This document shows positions 40,703 through 53,679 of a stretch of 64,000 nt of DNA, piece after piece. How positions within the stretch are numbered: the stretch's first letter is position 1; each line of letters begins with the position of its first letter. The position numbers were made by a program, and so were the translations under genes. The stretch is taken from assembly GCA_902729315.2 (NCBI GenBank), contig LR746267.1:5395386-5459385 (forward strand), in the 5' to 3' direction. The notes beneath the pieces are model-generated. The model searched no databases and was not told the DNA's origin. It worked only from the letters and a program-made list of their open reading frames with translations. This DNA is from Spirodela intermedia (lineage: Eukaryota; Streptophyta; Magnoliopsida; Alismatales; Araceae).

Positions 40703-42170
40703 CATGTTGCAATGAAACAAGGATTTCTCCACCCTTTTCGCAACAATGTTCAAGGGGCACTAGAAGCTGCAATGAAACATCACGTTCGCACATGTACCGA
40801 CAAAACTTGGATTCCCAGGTAAAAAAATTAAACGCATGGACGGTCATGATGAGAATCTCATTCAGAAAAAGAATGGAAAGGTTAAATACTGACGATAAAA
40901 CCGGGAGACGGAAAGATCGAATAAAGAGCCGGAGCCACAAAAGTCATTAGCAAAAGGTAACTGTACTGCAGAAAAAATCACGGTAAACATTGGTTAATTG
41001 ACTGAAGGATATCCTTTGAACAGAGGAACGCGGAAATTTGGATACACGCGGAGCAAACCAATAGAGAAACGACTACGGTTAGACAGGTTAAAGTGAACAA
41101 ATAAACAGGCTTCCTGGCCGAATTCACGGATCACTGAAGAAAAACAGGGTTCCTTGCCGAATTCACAGATCACTGTGGAAACGAAACTATAGGATGTTGA
41201 TGTCACACAATTCCTGGCCTTGCGGTTGACTAGATCTCGTCGTAGCAACTGATGACAAGAGAATAAGAACAAGGTCACATAACCTGGAATCTAGCACGAA
41301 AAGGCAAGGAGGTTACGTGGAAAGAAGAGATCAGCTATCCAGATTTTCACTGCGGTCAAGAATAGCAGTACATCCGCCGAAATCGTATCTAATCGATAAT
41401 GTACGTCCTCGACATGAGCAGGAGTCCAGAAGGTAGAAGGAAAGGCAACCGTAAGAACAAAAAGGAGATGAAAACGATATTAAACCCTGGAATTGTTGTG
41501 GAGAGAGTTCCAGAGAAACAAACTGAATCCCAAGCGAACGAGAAGAAGAAAAACTGCAGGGAAAGTGGATCTAAAAACAGTACAAAAAGATGGGTACATT
41601 CATGCAAAACAGAGTAAAGTCAATCGCTGAAAACACGATTTGATGAAGAGCAAATCACCTGGACTTCTTCGCTCCCGCAGTCACGATGCTTCCTGGCTTG
41701 CGGTTAGAGCGAGATCCGTGCTGACATACCTGCTGAGAGCGTGCGCAGGGAGAAGTACGCCCCTCCTAAAACGCATTGCTCGAGAATTAGAGATTCCGAG
41801 AGAGAGAGACAGGGAGAGAGAGAGAGAGAGAGAGAGAGGAGATATACATATAGAGAGAGCCTACGAGGGAGAGAGGGGGTAGAGTCACGTAGCCACTCTG
41901 GAGAGCGGAGAGAGAGAGAGGGGAGACGGTAGTTTCCAACTAATTCTTCCCATTTTCTGTTGCGAATTTCCGTGACGTGGGTTTTTTTTATTTGTTTAAT
42001 TGGACCAGATTTGGGGGTCCGCTCCGTCACCGTCATCTTGATCGCGCCGCATCGGGACAATTGACGAAACTACCCTCCTACCGCGCCCACCCACGCTGGA
42101 TCAGCTCGTCCTGTCAGAACGCCGCGGCAACCTACCTCTATAGACTTGTCCTATTCGAATGACGGAAATA
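40703..42170 (-). promoter_or_regulatory. Upstream region of the NEK gene
   Basis: This GC-richer zone probably holds the leader and promoter of the NEK gene. It contains a GA run at 41,801-41,840 with a second GA-rich patch at 41,900-41,920, and a 39-bp tandem repeat at 41,105-41,176. Open frames over it (up to 118 codons) look like repeat and composition effects. A spliced non-coding first exon near 41.7-41.95 kb is possible but not shown. Confidence 0.4.
41105..41176. repeat. 39-bp tandem repeat, two units
   Basis: 'caggcttcctggccgaattc' plus 'acggatcactg' at 41,105 recurs as 'cagggttccttgccgaattc' plus 'acagatcactg' at 41,144, with 39-bp spacing and a few substitutions. Confidence 0.85.
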
Positions 42171-42562
42171 CCCTCCACACACCATTTGATAATCTTATCA
42201 GATCGGAATCTTTTCTGAACCTATTATCTCATTATCCTCTTGCTATTATTAATTCTCAGTAAAAAATTCCAACTTTCACTAGAAATGGGCTCATAGAATA
42301 GCCCCTGTTATTATAAACTAAAATTAGCAAATTAATAAAGGCCCATCTAGCCAGAGTACCAAGAAAGAGAGGAGTATGGGGATGGCCCATGTTAAGTTTT
42401 GAATAACTTTTTTGGGTCAAAATTGGTGATCCAAAGATATTTTTAGTAATTATTTACAATAAAAAATAGATGATCACTTCACGTCTAAGTTTTAGGTGAA
42501 CAATTTAGGCATATTAAATTTAATATGCCTAGTTGAAACTATTATTTTCACTTGCTAAAGCT

Positions 42563-43640
42563 GGGGGGGGGGGGGTTGTGAATAGAGTCGGTTGTGTTTT
42601 CCGATAAACTTATGGTTTCTAATTCTATTACCTATAATCTTCAAGATTGTCTTAAATTTGTGGACTAATAAGATAATGGCTTCTTTCTATTGTGTGTTTG
42701 AGAATACACTAGAGTTACTTTGAACACATGTTTCCTAATGCTATACAAAGACCATTGTATATATATATATATAATTAGAATGGATGATCTAATTTACATA
42801 TCATTATATCTATTTTGATTTTATGTAGTGCATAAACATAATTTTAAGTGTTCTTACAAGAGATAATAAACTCATAAATGGTGTCATGCATATACATTTA
42901 TAGTGGGTTAGCACCTAGCTTACATTCACTATTTATTGACAGTCACAATCTTTGGGTTTTCACTAATCTTATAAGAAGATTATATTTAGGTTTTATTTAG
43001 TTGTAAGAACCATATTACTTATAGGGTAATTACTCCACTACTAGCTTTATAGGCTCTAGCACACCAAAAAGCTATCAAAATGTCGTCAATCCTACATGCA
43101 TTTTATAAGCTCTTGCCTGCAGGACAACTATTAAGGGGTTGTCACTAGTTTTCTAGCTTTACTAGTGTTCTAGCCCACCAAACAAAAAGAAAAACTAACA
43201 ACATCAAATCTTCACTAGTTTTAATAAATAACGTCCACAAAATAACTCAAGGTGATGTTGCACCTAAGTATAAATGCACTTGAAATTTATGCTCATAGGA
43301 CCAGCACTTTGTGTGGTTATTAAACTAAAAAGATAACTTTAAATTCAACCACATTACCATTGTGCTTAACTTGATTCATAACTTACCCTGATGTGTTCTA
43401 ATGAGCGTTCATTTAATGTTTAGATAGTTACAACCACTCTTGATTGATTTGACAACTTTGGATCTCCAAGATGAACTTCTCTTGAAGGTGTTGAGCCATA
43501 ATTGTGATAATTGTGTACTTTTTAAAGGGTATATATGATTATTGTGGCTCTCTCTCTCTCTATCCTTTGATGTGGGATGAAGTTCTCTTTATATAGGCTG
43601 TGTTTTGGGCCATCTTATGTTCATTTGCATAGACTAGAAG
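42563..43640 (+). repeat. Putative dispersed repeat beginning with a G-run and GAAT
   Basis: A run of 13 G (42,563-42,575) is followed by TTGTGAATAG, an AT-rich stretch, 'tagtgggttagcacctagcttacattcac' (two parts near 42,901 and 42,917), 'tttgggttttcactaatctta' near 42,952 and a TATA-like 'tttatataggctg' near 43,590. The order resembles the segment at 7.47-8.5 kb. Class and ends are not certain. Confidence 0.3.
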
Positions 43641-43649
43641 TAGAGCTAT

Positions 43650-45360
43650 TTATTGTCACATGAGTACCTGAATTTAAACTTTATAAAACATAAGTTAATA
43701 TTGTATAATTCATAAAGAATATAAATCTTTAAATTTCACCGAGCTCTTTATTGTATCATGAGTTTTTCAAACTTTCCAATATGTAGTGCTCATATTTTTG
43801 ACAAAAACGTAAGTCTAAGAATTATTTAAATTAACATCTTAGGTTTGCACTTACTCTTTGATGCATTAGACTTTTTCTTAATTTCAGCCCTGAAACAATG
43901 ATTGACTAGAATTGTGATTGTCAAGTTATTCGTAAGAACATCTGAAAATATATTATACTAATTTCAATACTTGCACTATGCTGATTGGAATGTAAGCAGC
44001 TAAGTAAATATTCTAATAGTTTTGAGTTTAAACGTTGTAATTGAATTATTCATATAGATCTGATGATTAATACATTTAATCCCATCATTAGTAAAAATAT
44101 TTTGAATTTGATATTTGAATTGGTGTGCCATGCATGCAAAATTAAACTACCATTCTAAATTCTGGTGATCAAAAAGTTTCGATAGGTATGCTTAATTAAA
44201 CTCGATAAGATATAGTGTTTGAGGCAAGAATACAAGGAGTGAGCTGAGAAGAAAACGAACGAGCCCCATTGATCAATGTAGTTATGAGTCTTAGGTGGCC
44301 TAGCGAATGCTTAAAGGATGAGACCTTAGAATGAGAATTCGACCATTAAAGCATTTCAAGGATTGTTTAACTCGATTTGATTGAATTACTAAATCTATTC
44401 ATCAGAAAAACCAAAATCCAACAAAGTAAGGATACCTAGAAGTGGATCTAGAACCCCAATTGCAAAGGCTAATGCCTATAGATAAAACGATCAACAATCA
44501 TCAACTCTTTGTAAGTAAGGGGTCCAAACTTGGAAGTTGATCCAAGAAAAATATTTGTGATGGTCAGCACTTTTAGCATATCTTGTCCACTATCAATAAG
44601 ATTGATATATATTATTATGATTGACTTCCAATTTAACCTAGAACCATTGATCGATTGTTCCCTCTTAGATTTTCTGTGTTACAAGCCCTGTTACAACTCC
44701 TAAAAACGTATTAGTGGACCAATGCATCATGGTTAGATATAATGATAACTATTCATGCTGAAACATAGTTTGGTCAAACTTTTCAAGGGTTTGGACAACC
44801 CACATTAAAATATAATCTGACTACCATGATAGTGTTTGGCTGATGCATAGAACTTAAATTAAAAAGTATACTAAAATATATTACTACCTAAGATTTATGT
44901 AGAAAGAGTATATGTGTATCATATTTACCCATTTATAGGAATGGGATCACTGATTTCATGTCAATTAATGAAGGCATGATGGTTTTATCTGGAAATTGGG
45001 AGACCATTCAATTGAGCTGATAAAGTTTGGCTCAATTGGCCATCTGGGCCTTAAATATGAGATTCAATGGTTGTTCTTGGGTCTAGGACTCAACTATGCC
45101 AACCAAGAATAGGTTTTCTGAAAAAATCTCTATTTTAGGGATCGATTTTAATAGATGGACCTTAAAGCCCAAGTCCCTTGAGCCTAATTAAAAATGAATT
45201 TTTTGTGAAGGAAACGACTCAATCTCTAATGTCGACTCATTTGAGTACTATGCTGTGTTTCCCTATAATGCTTTTACTAGTTAAACCTATCAATACAATA
45301 TTTTGTTTGGTTTACATACATACCACCATATAAATTTTTGTAAAGACACATTCTTCACTC
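43650..45360. other. AT-rich intergenic sequence, nothing identified
   Basis: No open frame of note and no retrotransposon motif recognised on either strand. Confidence 0.5.
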
Positions 45361-45369
45361 TCCTCTCCT

Positions 45370-45373
<4 letters not shown>

Positions 45374-45402
<29 letters not shown>
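45374..45402. repeat. CT microsatellite
   Basis: A pure TC/CT run of about 29 bp, 230 bp from a longer GA run in opposite sense (45,635-45,685). Confidence 0.9.
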
Positions 45403-45404
<2 letters not shown>

Positions 45405-45631
45405 AAATGTATGCATACTGATTCTCCCCATGCAACAACTGAATCCCAATTAGTGACTTTACAAGGAAAAAAAATTGAACCAGTGATGATCCTTGCTCTA
45501 GAGTAACTTGATCAGTCCATACACACACAAATCTATATATGTAAACTGCGCGTGAATGTATAGATATATTTTCCATTTTCCAAATATTTATCACTGCAAC
45601 ATGATTTCTCAAAGGATGTAGGGAGAGGGAG

Positions 45632-45634
<3 letters not shown>

Positions 45635-45685
<51 letters not shown>
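45635..45685. repeat. GA microsatellite
   Basis: A pure GA run of about 50 bp, 60 bp upstream of the solo LTR. Confidence 0.9.
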
Positions 45686-45689
<4 letters not shown>

Positions 45690-45741
45690 TGAAAAAGGGA
45701 TAAGAAAAGGACACTCAATTACTGTCTTTTTTTTTCCTTTG

Positions 45742-46121
45742 TTTTATGTTGGGTTGTGGCTCATTTGTAATTGGGCCCAACGAAGATATTCGTTGAAGGG
45801 TCACTTGTTGGGCCGCGTAGAGGCCAACGAGGTGAAATGAACGGGGAGGAGGGGAATAGGGGAGGAGGGGAGAGGGAGCGGTTCTCTCTTTTTATGATAT
45901 ATTGAGAGGGGGCATACTTGAAATCTCACATAAACTCAGAGGGGTTATAAAGAAGAACTCGATATTGTAACCTTTGCATAATTTTTATTGGTCGGAGTGA
46001 GCGCTATTGGCCGAACCACGGATTTTTCAGTGAGTTCATAGTTTGATTTCTTTATTTCAGTCTTAATTGTTCTTGGTTTGTTGCTTCTCTGTGTGATTGA
46101 ACGATCCAATCCAACATTTTA
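45742..46121 (+). mobile_element. Solo LTR with 5-bp target-site duplication (copia-like)
   Basis: The LTR is 370 bp, 45,747-46,116. It begins TGTTGGGTTG and ends CAATCCAACA, which are inverted complements at 9 of 10 positions. It is flanked on both sides by TTTTA (45,742-45,746 and 46,117-46,121), a perfect 5-bp target duplication. The body has a TATA-like stretch near 45,893 and 'gccgaaccacgga', a motif common near the end of plant copia LTRs. No primer-binding site or internal sequence follows, so it is a solo LTR left by LTR-LTR recombination. The perfect duplication suggests a fairly recent insertion. Confidence 0.85.
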
Positions 46122-46269
46122 ATTCTTCCCATATCCATTCTCAAGATCTTTAGTTTAGGTTTCCAGAGATGGAAGACATCGATTCGTAGGGTGGAACACG
46201 GCCATGAAACTTGTAGTACGAATATAGAAACTAGGCAAACTTATCTTGGACGGAACAAATCAAAGTATT

Positions 46270-46315
46270 GAGAGAGAGAGGGGAAGAGAGGGAGAGAGAG
46301 AGAGAGAGAGAGAAG
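46270..46315. repeat. GA microsatellite
   Basis: Imperfect then pure GA run inside a GC-richer zone without a recognised gene. Confidence 0.85.
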
Positions 46316-46559
46316 AGACTCTGAAGGAGCTACAAATAATTCAGCGGCATCCATGGTGAAGCACTCAACCGTGCCTAGAGTTGAATAGTGGAGGGCCCCA
46401 AAACACCGACAAGAGTTACATCTACATCTCAATCATAGGTATTCCCTACCCGCACACCCAGGCACTGGTTCAGGAAGACCACACAATGAAGGAAAAGAGT
46501 CAACAAGAAGATGCCCTCTCTAGGACCATCCTCCCAGCCCACCATCAATGTGGTCGCCA

Positions 46560-47520
46560 AGGCTATCCCCGCCAATGGCTAACCTCTCTCTCTCTCTCTC
46601 TCCCCTTCTAAGTACACATCTCTGCCGAGAGATTGTACTTATCTACCTTTGAGACTCTCTCACTTTACCTCTATCGATCTATCTCTGAGATCTTGTCTCT
46701 TTCTCTCTATCAACCTATCTCTGCGTCTCTCTCTCTCTCTCTCTCCCCTCTATCGATCAATCTCTTCAAATCTTTTTCTCTCTGCGTACGTGTATGTACA
46801 CAGGACATCAGAAGACAGATGACATGAAAGGGGATCGATAAAATTGGAACATATTCGGAATTTAATGCAAGAAAAGCCGCAGAGCGCGCTGTTGCATTCG
46901 TAAAGTTGTGGCCTGAGTTTCACCGGCGAGGTGACTTACTCTTAGATTTGAGGTCTAGATTGCGCCGACGGGTGCCGCCCTCTCCAACACTGGATTGGTC
47001 CTCACTGTCGGGACCCTGCCGTCCAGCGTGGGGACTTCCTTTCGACTGGCGCCGCTGACATTTTAGACTAACATCTCTCTCTCTCTCTCTATACCGGATG
47101 ACGTCTTCATCCCAATGGGGACAACCTATTCTCAGTACTCCAAGACCTCTCGTCTTCCCTTGTCCGCCAAACATTCTTTTGCGCTGGAAAAATCAAGCTG
47201 ATCCGTCTATTCTTCTGCTCTCGACAAGGTATGGCCTCAGCTATCCTAATAGAGCATGCGGAGATGGACCTTACGAGGACCAGTCTCAATATGGGGAAGG
47301 TAGTACTCGAGGGGACTCTGTCCACCTGCTCTATAATCTGCCACCTTCTGTAAACTTCCAAGAAAAGAGAGTGACGGTTCCAAGGTTCTGTCCCTCTCTC
47401 TCTCTCTCTCTCTCCTTCTTTCTATCATCTACCTCTCTATCTATTCTTTCTATACTTCTTTCTATCTCTTTCTCTATCATCTCTATCTCTCTCAATCCTT
47501 CTCCGTGTCTACCATTGTCT
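46560..47520 (+). repeat. Imperfect CT-rich (polypyrimidine) zones
   Basis: Several CT/TCTA-rich zones occur at 46,583-46,603, 46,650-46,785, 47,071-47,091 and 47,392-47,520. They generate Ser/Leu-rich artefact frames. Between them lies the exon-like segment at 46,938-47,059. Confidence 0.7.
46938..47059 (-). other. Exon-like segment of unknown gene
   Basis: On the minus strand a GC-rich 122-bp segment is bounded by an acceptor-like TGTCAG and a perfect donor GTAAGT, with one frame open through it (Arg/Ser/Gly-rich, for example 'GRQGPDSEDQSSVGEGG'). I recognise no family and found no partner exon that continues it. It could be a piece of a leader, a degenerate gene or chance. Confidence 0.2.
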
Positions 47521-47574
47521 CTAAGGATAAGGCTGTTTAGCGCCCTCTGTTTGGTAATCCGCATGGCTTAACAA

Positions 47575-48720
47575 TTGGAGACTCGACCTGCCGTCCGAGG
47601 AGAATATATTGAGTCGTATTCAGTGCTCGAAAGTAAATGTTTACTGCGACAAAAGCCCAAACCCGAGAACCGCCTAAGAACAGTCTCACATGAGCAACTA
47701 ATTAAGGATCAAGTGACCGAAGTTTTTAACATTGAAAAAGATAAATTAAATCACATAATTAAAACAATACAGATATGTCATTTTCATCTGCTCTTGAATT
47801 CTTTGCTTTCACTAGCATAATCTTTCAACTGTGTCTGTATGTAAACCTCCCGAGGAAAATCTCAAGTCCGTGGCCTTGTAAGGATGAAGTCAGAAGCCCA
47901 GATTAAAGTCCGCGTATGTACCCACCGAAATGGTATATTGATCCAACTTTCTCCTCCACATCTCAAATGTCACCGGAAACCACCGTGATTGGCGCGTCAA
48001 CTTCTGCATCTCCTATCTTATTCAGCTATGCTGATCGATATAAGTCAAAAGGAGCTATATATCAACGCGGTATCAACCACGCGCGTGACCCCTCCTCGAT
48101 ACGGAGAAATGATGAAGATAGAAAGCGAATCGGCGGGGAACATACCCACCGAAAGGAGAAAGGATGAGGAGGGTTATGTGTCTGGTGGGTGTGTGTGTGG
48201 GGATGAGGTGGTTGGGGATTCTTCTCCATAGACTGACCGCATACATTATACCCTGGGAGGGAAGGCCATGGGGGAATAACGGGCGTCTGAGATGAGGGGA
48301 TGGGGAGAGGACTCGTCTATAACACGCGTCCTTCCTGGCTGGCTTTTGGCGGGTGTTCCTCGTCGACTTTTGCCCATCTTTCTCTCCGTCATCTCTCCCT
48401 CTCCCTTCGTCACTCTTCCTTGGGCCTCTGCTCGATTCCCGAGGTAATGGAGGGTCTTGACTTGGGTCCTAAGGTAGGGGGCCACTTTGAAAAATGATGT
48501 GGTGGAAAGCCGTGAGACCCATTTTCGATTCGCCACTGGAGATCGAGTCTTCAGGATTTCTGGCTCTCGTTGCGTCTCCTGCTCGTTTGTCCTTAGTCAT
48601 GGGTGTGTCAGACCTGTGGGCTCTAGAAGATGTGTGGCCACAAAATGAGATCGGGATCGGTGAGCTCTGCGCAGCTCCCTCGAACATCTGTACAAAATAT
48701 ACAAATATATGAGAAAAGGA
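47575..48720. other. GC-richer stretch, no recognised gene
   Basis: Open frames up to 96 codons exist on both strands, for instance a minus-strand frame at 48,687-48,469 with plausible protein composition, but I recognise no family and no spliced model extends them. A degenerate gene or a non-coding transcript is possible. Confidence 0.3.
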
Positions 48721-48729
48721 GTCGTCATC

Positions 48730-50400
48730 CTATTTTTGCGTGCCAGAAGGGTGTTGGTCAAAATACATTCATACCTCTATGTGTTCATTCATAATCTTGT
48801 GCAGGGAATCGTATGAAGACTAAGATTTTTCTTATAAATTAATCACAAATTGAACGTAGCACGATTTGCGGCTTCGTAAATAATTGCATAGATGGCTATT
48901 AATAATGAAGGGAACATGCACAATAGACATAATCGTGCCTATTTTGGGGATCCTTAACGTATATTATTACTAAAAATATGAAATATTTCCAAGTAGTTAT
49001 AAAAACAATGTATTGAACGAAACTAAAATCCCCTATGTTAGTTGGAAGATTTCATGGGGAAACAAAGTATATGATTGCGGCCTATTTTATACCTTCAACT
49101 GTAGTTGTTGAAAATATCATATAACGTGGACATAAACAAGATATGCATCGAGAACAACGTTTCATAATCATACTTAATGCTCTAAACAATATATATGAAA
49201 GGATGTATGGTTTTCTGAGAATGAAATGCGATAGTAACCAAATATTTTTTTGAAAACATATTAGAAAACCTACCCACTCATGGAGCTTCTATTGACAACT
49301 TATTGATTCTAAGTATTTTAAGGCTTCAATATACGTGCGCCATGTTTCCTCATTTTTAATCATCTCTAGGCCTTATCAAGTGTATGTATATTTCGCATAA
49401 TCTAGATCATAAAGTCCAGGTGTGGTAATAAAGTAAAAAAAATTAATGCACGATTTCATAAATTAAATCAAATTTTGGTTCCCTACGAAACAGATTTTAT
49501 GTGCATTTTAATGCATTTATATTTTTTCTATGCCCTCTAGCTGTCTACCTGTAGAGAAGATTCCCTGAACTTCGATTGGACTTCCTATGAATTTGGGACC
49601 TCACAAAGTGATGATTCTTTTCATAGACGATGACATTTTTTCGCCAAATCATTCCCAGTGACGTTCGCAAGCTTGATTAGCACGTTTCTGTCTTCTTGCT
49701 TTCGCCGACAGAGATCTGATCGATCCGATTCACAAGGGCCCACCAGCCAAAAGTCAAAATGGTACCCAACGGAACCAGCGGTGCAATGAAGGGAGGGATG
49801 TGTCAAACGACGTAGTATCGAAAGGAATATCGCCAGGTGGGGACGACGACAACCGCCAGCAGCCACATCTACCGAGCAGCGACTCACCACGTATTCTGCA
49901 TTTACATCTCATTTAGCCACACGCATAGATATATATCAATTTTCTAGTTTTTCGCTTGTTTCATATTATTAACCTAAATATTTCTTAATCTTTCTAACCA
50001 TCATGTTGAAATAATTTCAACGTAAATAATTGAAGCCATACATTTTCAGTAAATGTATTGCGCATACATTCATTTTCAGCGAATTACTATAATGTGCATG
50101 CGTATAATTTTTGGTGAGATAAAATTCAAAGGCTGATATAACGAAAGATTGAAATGTTGTCAGGTTTGACACTGTCTCTTTTAAAATACAGCGTTCATAC
50201 TAAATTTATAAAAAACAAACTATGGGCAAGTAAAATGTTCCTCGTCACTTATTGGAGGTCGTCGTTGCTATCAAGCGCATGTGGACGGCGCAAAAATGTA
50301 ACTTACTTGAATTAACGCCCATTCATATGCTTCTAAAACCAAATTGAATCAAATGAGAGAGAAAAGTTTCGAAGATGCTGCATACCATCTCGCTCACTTT
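48730..50400. other. AT-rich intergenic sequence, nothing identified
   Basis: A small GC-richer island at 49,600-49,900 has an 89-codon minus-strand frame without family resemblance. The rest shows no coding or mobile-element signal. Confidence 0.5.
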
Positions 50401-50416
50401 ATGCGTTCATGCATGG

Positions 50417-50420
<4 letters not shown>

Positions 50421-50450
<30 letters not shown>

Positions 50451-50563
50451 CGTGAGGGGTAGAGAGAGAGAGAGAGAGGTAGAGAGAGAGAGGGGTAGAG
50501 AGAGAGAGAGAGAGAGGGTAGAGAGAGAGAGGGTAGAGAGAGAGAGAGGGTAGAGAGAGAGAG

Positions 50564-50630
<67 letters not shown>
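50421..50630. repeat. Compound GA array with GGTA interruptions
   Basis: About 210 bp of GA broken at intervals by GGTA or GGGTA, forming a higher-order pattern before a pure GA run of about 60 bp (50,570-50,628). Confidence 0.95.
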
Positions 50631-50632
<2 letters not shown>

Positions 50633-50899
50633 TTGCCTTGGCCCGCAGCCTCCGCGACTCGGAGAACCCGTGAAGCCTACCTGCGTCTGTATGTATCAAT
50701 CAGACCAGACGGCGTTCAGCGGTCAGAGGGTTGGGGAACTCTCACGTGGACCGCTACTAACCTGCACAAGAAGACGAGTGGCCCTCGGCGGCTCTTCCTC
50801 TCTCTCTTCACGGGCATGCACTGCACGTAGACTCAGTAGACAAGACTTGGGAGGATATGAATGGCCCGTAGTAAGAAGTGGCATCGGAGAGGATAAGCG

Positions 50900-53660
50900 T
50901 CTCTAAAGGGAGGAAGCGTCTTTGTTGTCCAACAGTCCATGTGAGTCCTCTCCAGTTAACGTGCAGAGTTTTGGTCGTTTTCTTGTACTTGCTATAGAAG
51001 AAATGATTGCTTATTTTTGGGCCGAAGGTATGAAAGATTAATATCTTAACTATGATTATATATGGTTGTGTTGATTAATGGCGTATCGAATTTATGAAAA
51101 TCAATGTAAAATATCATCTTTACGTGAATTTTAAAAATTTAAAATTAGAATTAAGAGTATATTTAAAAAAACCTTTGAATATAGCTAAAGGTTTTGGCTA
51201 CAAGTCTGAGGTGATTCTTGAATAACAAACTAATAAGAGTAACTACAACTGATCACTGAGTCTTATTAACTTCTTTCTTTACCAATGACTGGAGTCAATC
51301 TGTATGTGGCCCTTTAAGATGAGTTTTAGATTACAAGTACCATGAAAGTATTGAAACCTACAATATCCATTAAGAATTTTTTTGAGTCAGTAACACTCGA
51401 ATTTTATGTATATAATATTGATCACTAATATTTTCTGCCATTTGAAATCAATACGGATCATCAAAGTCCTAATCATTGTTTACTATAGAACATGTCATAT
51501 ATCTGGGAGAATATTATGATAAATTAACACTATTTTTCTTAGAGGTAGATTCATCGTACATGATAACTCAATGTGTGATTGATTACGTTGAAGAATTCAG
51601 GCTCATCATGTAAATATAGTTGGTCATGCACCTTTCTAAAAAGTGGTATCTGGATGTCCACCACAATCCTAAAGCGGTTTCAATAGTTGATCCCATAAAC
51701 ATTTGATTCCCTAGATGATCTCAAGAAAAAGTTTCCTTCCCACTATGTAGAAAGATGGGGAGAATACAAATGGAGAGAGAGCTTTCTCTCTCCCTTTTTC
51801 ATAAATTTTATTGTGCAATGAAAGTCAAGATTGGGAAGAATCAAACTTCTATGAAGTGAACAATCTTCAAAGTCCAAATGTCCCCTCAAATCTTGTCCAG
51901 GATCCATTGGATGAATAATAAACTTTTATAAAGATAAAAGTGTATGAAGAATAATATCTATGAAGTTATCTAGCCTTAAATAACTAGCAGCCATGAGACA
52001 GAGTGAATTGAGGTGCTGCCCAATGTGGAAATCTAATCTAATTCAATTTAGCACCAGAGAGAGTATTTTTTATATTTCAGAGCTTGATTATTAATGAATG
52101 TCTCTCATAATAAACCTTTCCCATTATTGGTGGATAGTAGTGAGATCACGTCAACCAACATCATTATATGCCATTGATCTACTAGCTTACGTTAAAAAAG
52201 ATATTATATCACATCCAATCATTCAAAAGACAAACATTTCAGATGAGTGATTCAAAATGTAATAATATTTTTTTTTTGGAATTGGAGGTTATCTTATACC
52301 ATGGAACTAGACAAAAGTAATTTCGTGATGGTCACATCATATTGATAAACATATGAATAACGAGATTATACCAATTTCTCTTTGACATTGTCTTTTCTTC
52401 TTGTTTCACAATAGAAATCCCATCTAAATATATTATATTCATGGCCTTGACTATGAATGAATCTAAATATATTAACGTTTTTTTGTTAAAATAACAGGGA
52501 AAATCAAAATGAGTGATTCCTTATCCTACAACTTCCGTATGTGAGTTTGTTGGAAAGGGCTGTGTATAATCAATTATATTGAAAATTAATTCCAAATTTA
52601 TCTTTTATATTTTGACAAAGTGTCTCTCCATTGTATGGGCGATTTTATATTCGTAAAAAATAATCATATTTTCATATAATTTTAAAGTAGCCAAACTATC
52701 ATAAAAAGTGATAAATAAAAAAATTATTCTCATGTACTAAATATAATATCCACACAAAATATATCATCAATTAAACCAAAGATGATGAATGATGTTGAAT
52801 GTGAGTTTACAAACAGTTCATTTGAATTGAATCTTTCATTGAGAGAGGAAAATTGATGAACTAAGCATGACATGGTCGAAAAAGTGACTTTACAACTAAC
52901 ATTATTGATATATGTGATGTTAAATGGATTGTGATAATTTTATATGCACATACAACAAATATGATTAGCACTATAAGTATTATAAGATCTTTCAGCTTGA
53001 AAACTGGGCTAACAGCCCATGATCCGATGCCACTTGTCATTACTCAATATATGATGAAAATTGATGAACATCTCCAATGTATAACTGGAATTTCAACATA
53101 CCAACGCTATAACCGTAAGTTGAAAACAGGTTGCTGAGACCCATATACTTGTTCATATCTTCCTGAATAATTTGTTCTTTTAGTTGTGTGATCTTTGGTT
53201 TTGTGCATGTTGAAGGAACTTGATATTTATCCTATCTTCTCTCTATTTTCCACAAACGTACTGCTATTTTGTACGAACTTGCTTTTTCTACATGCCTTGT
53301 CTCTCTTTCCAGGGTAAGTTTCTAGATGAAGAGGATAGGGTTTGAACGGTCTTTTCCCGTTCTTCTTGGCAGAAAGTTTTGGATTCATGCTATAACCGTC
53401 CTGCACATGTAATTAGGAAATATTTCTTTCTAAGGTGATGTAGGCATGGGGGATTAGAGGAGAAAGTATCCCGACTAACAATACCACTAACGTATGATTT
53501 CCTTGCAACCAGAAACTCAACGTGAAAATCGGAATCACCTTTTTGACAGTTCAAAGAATCATATGAATGACATTGAAAGTTTCGAAGCTTTAAAGATGGG
53601 TCAAGTTGTCAAGTTTGACTAAGCTAAAAATCTTACCAACGTAGTTAGACACGTTGACCA
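50900..53660. other. AT-rich intergenic sequence, nothing identified
   Basis: No open frame longer than 68 codons and no recognised mobile-element motif. Confidence 0.5.
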
Positions 53661-53679
53661 ATTTCTAATGTTTTAGTAG

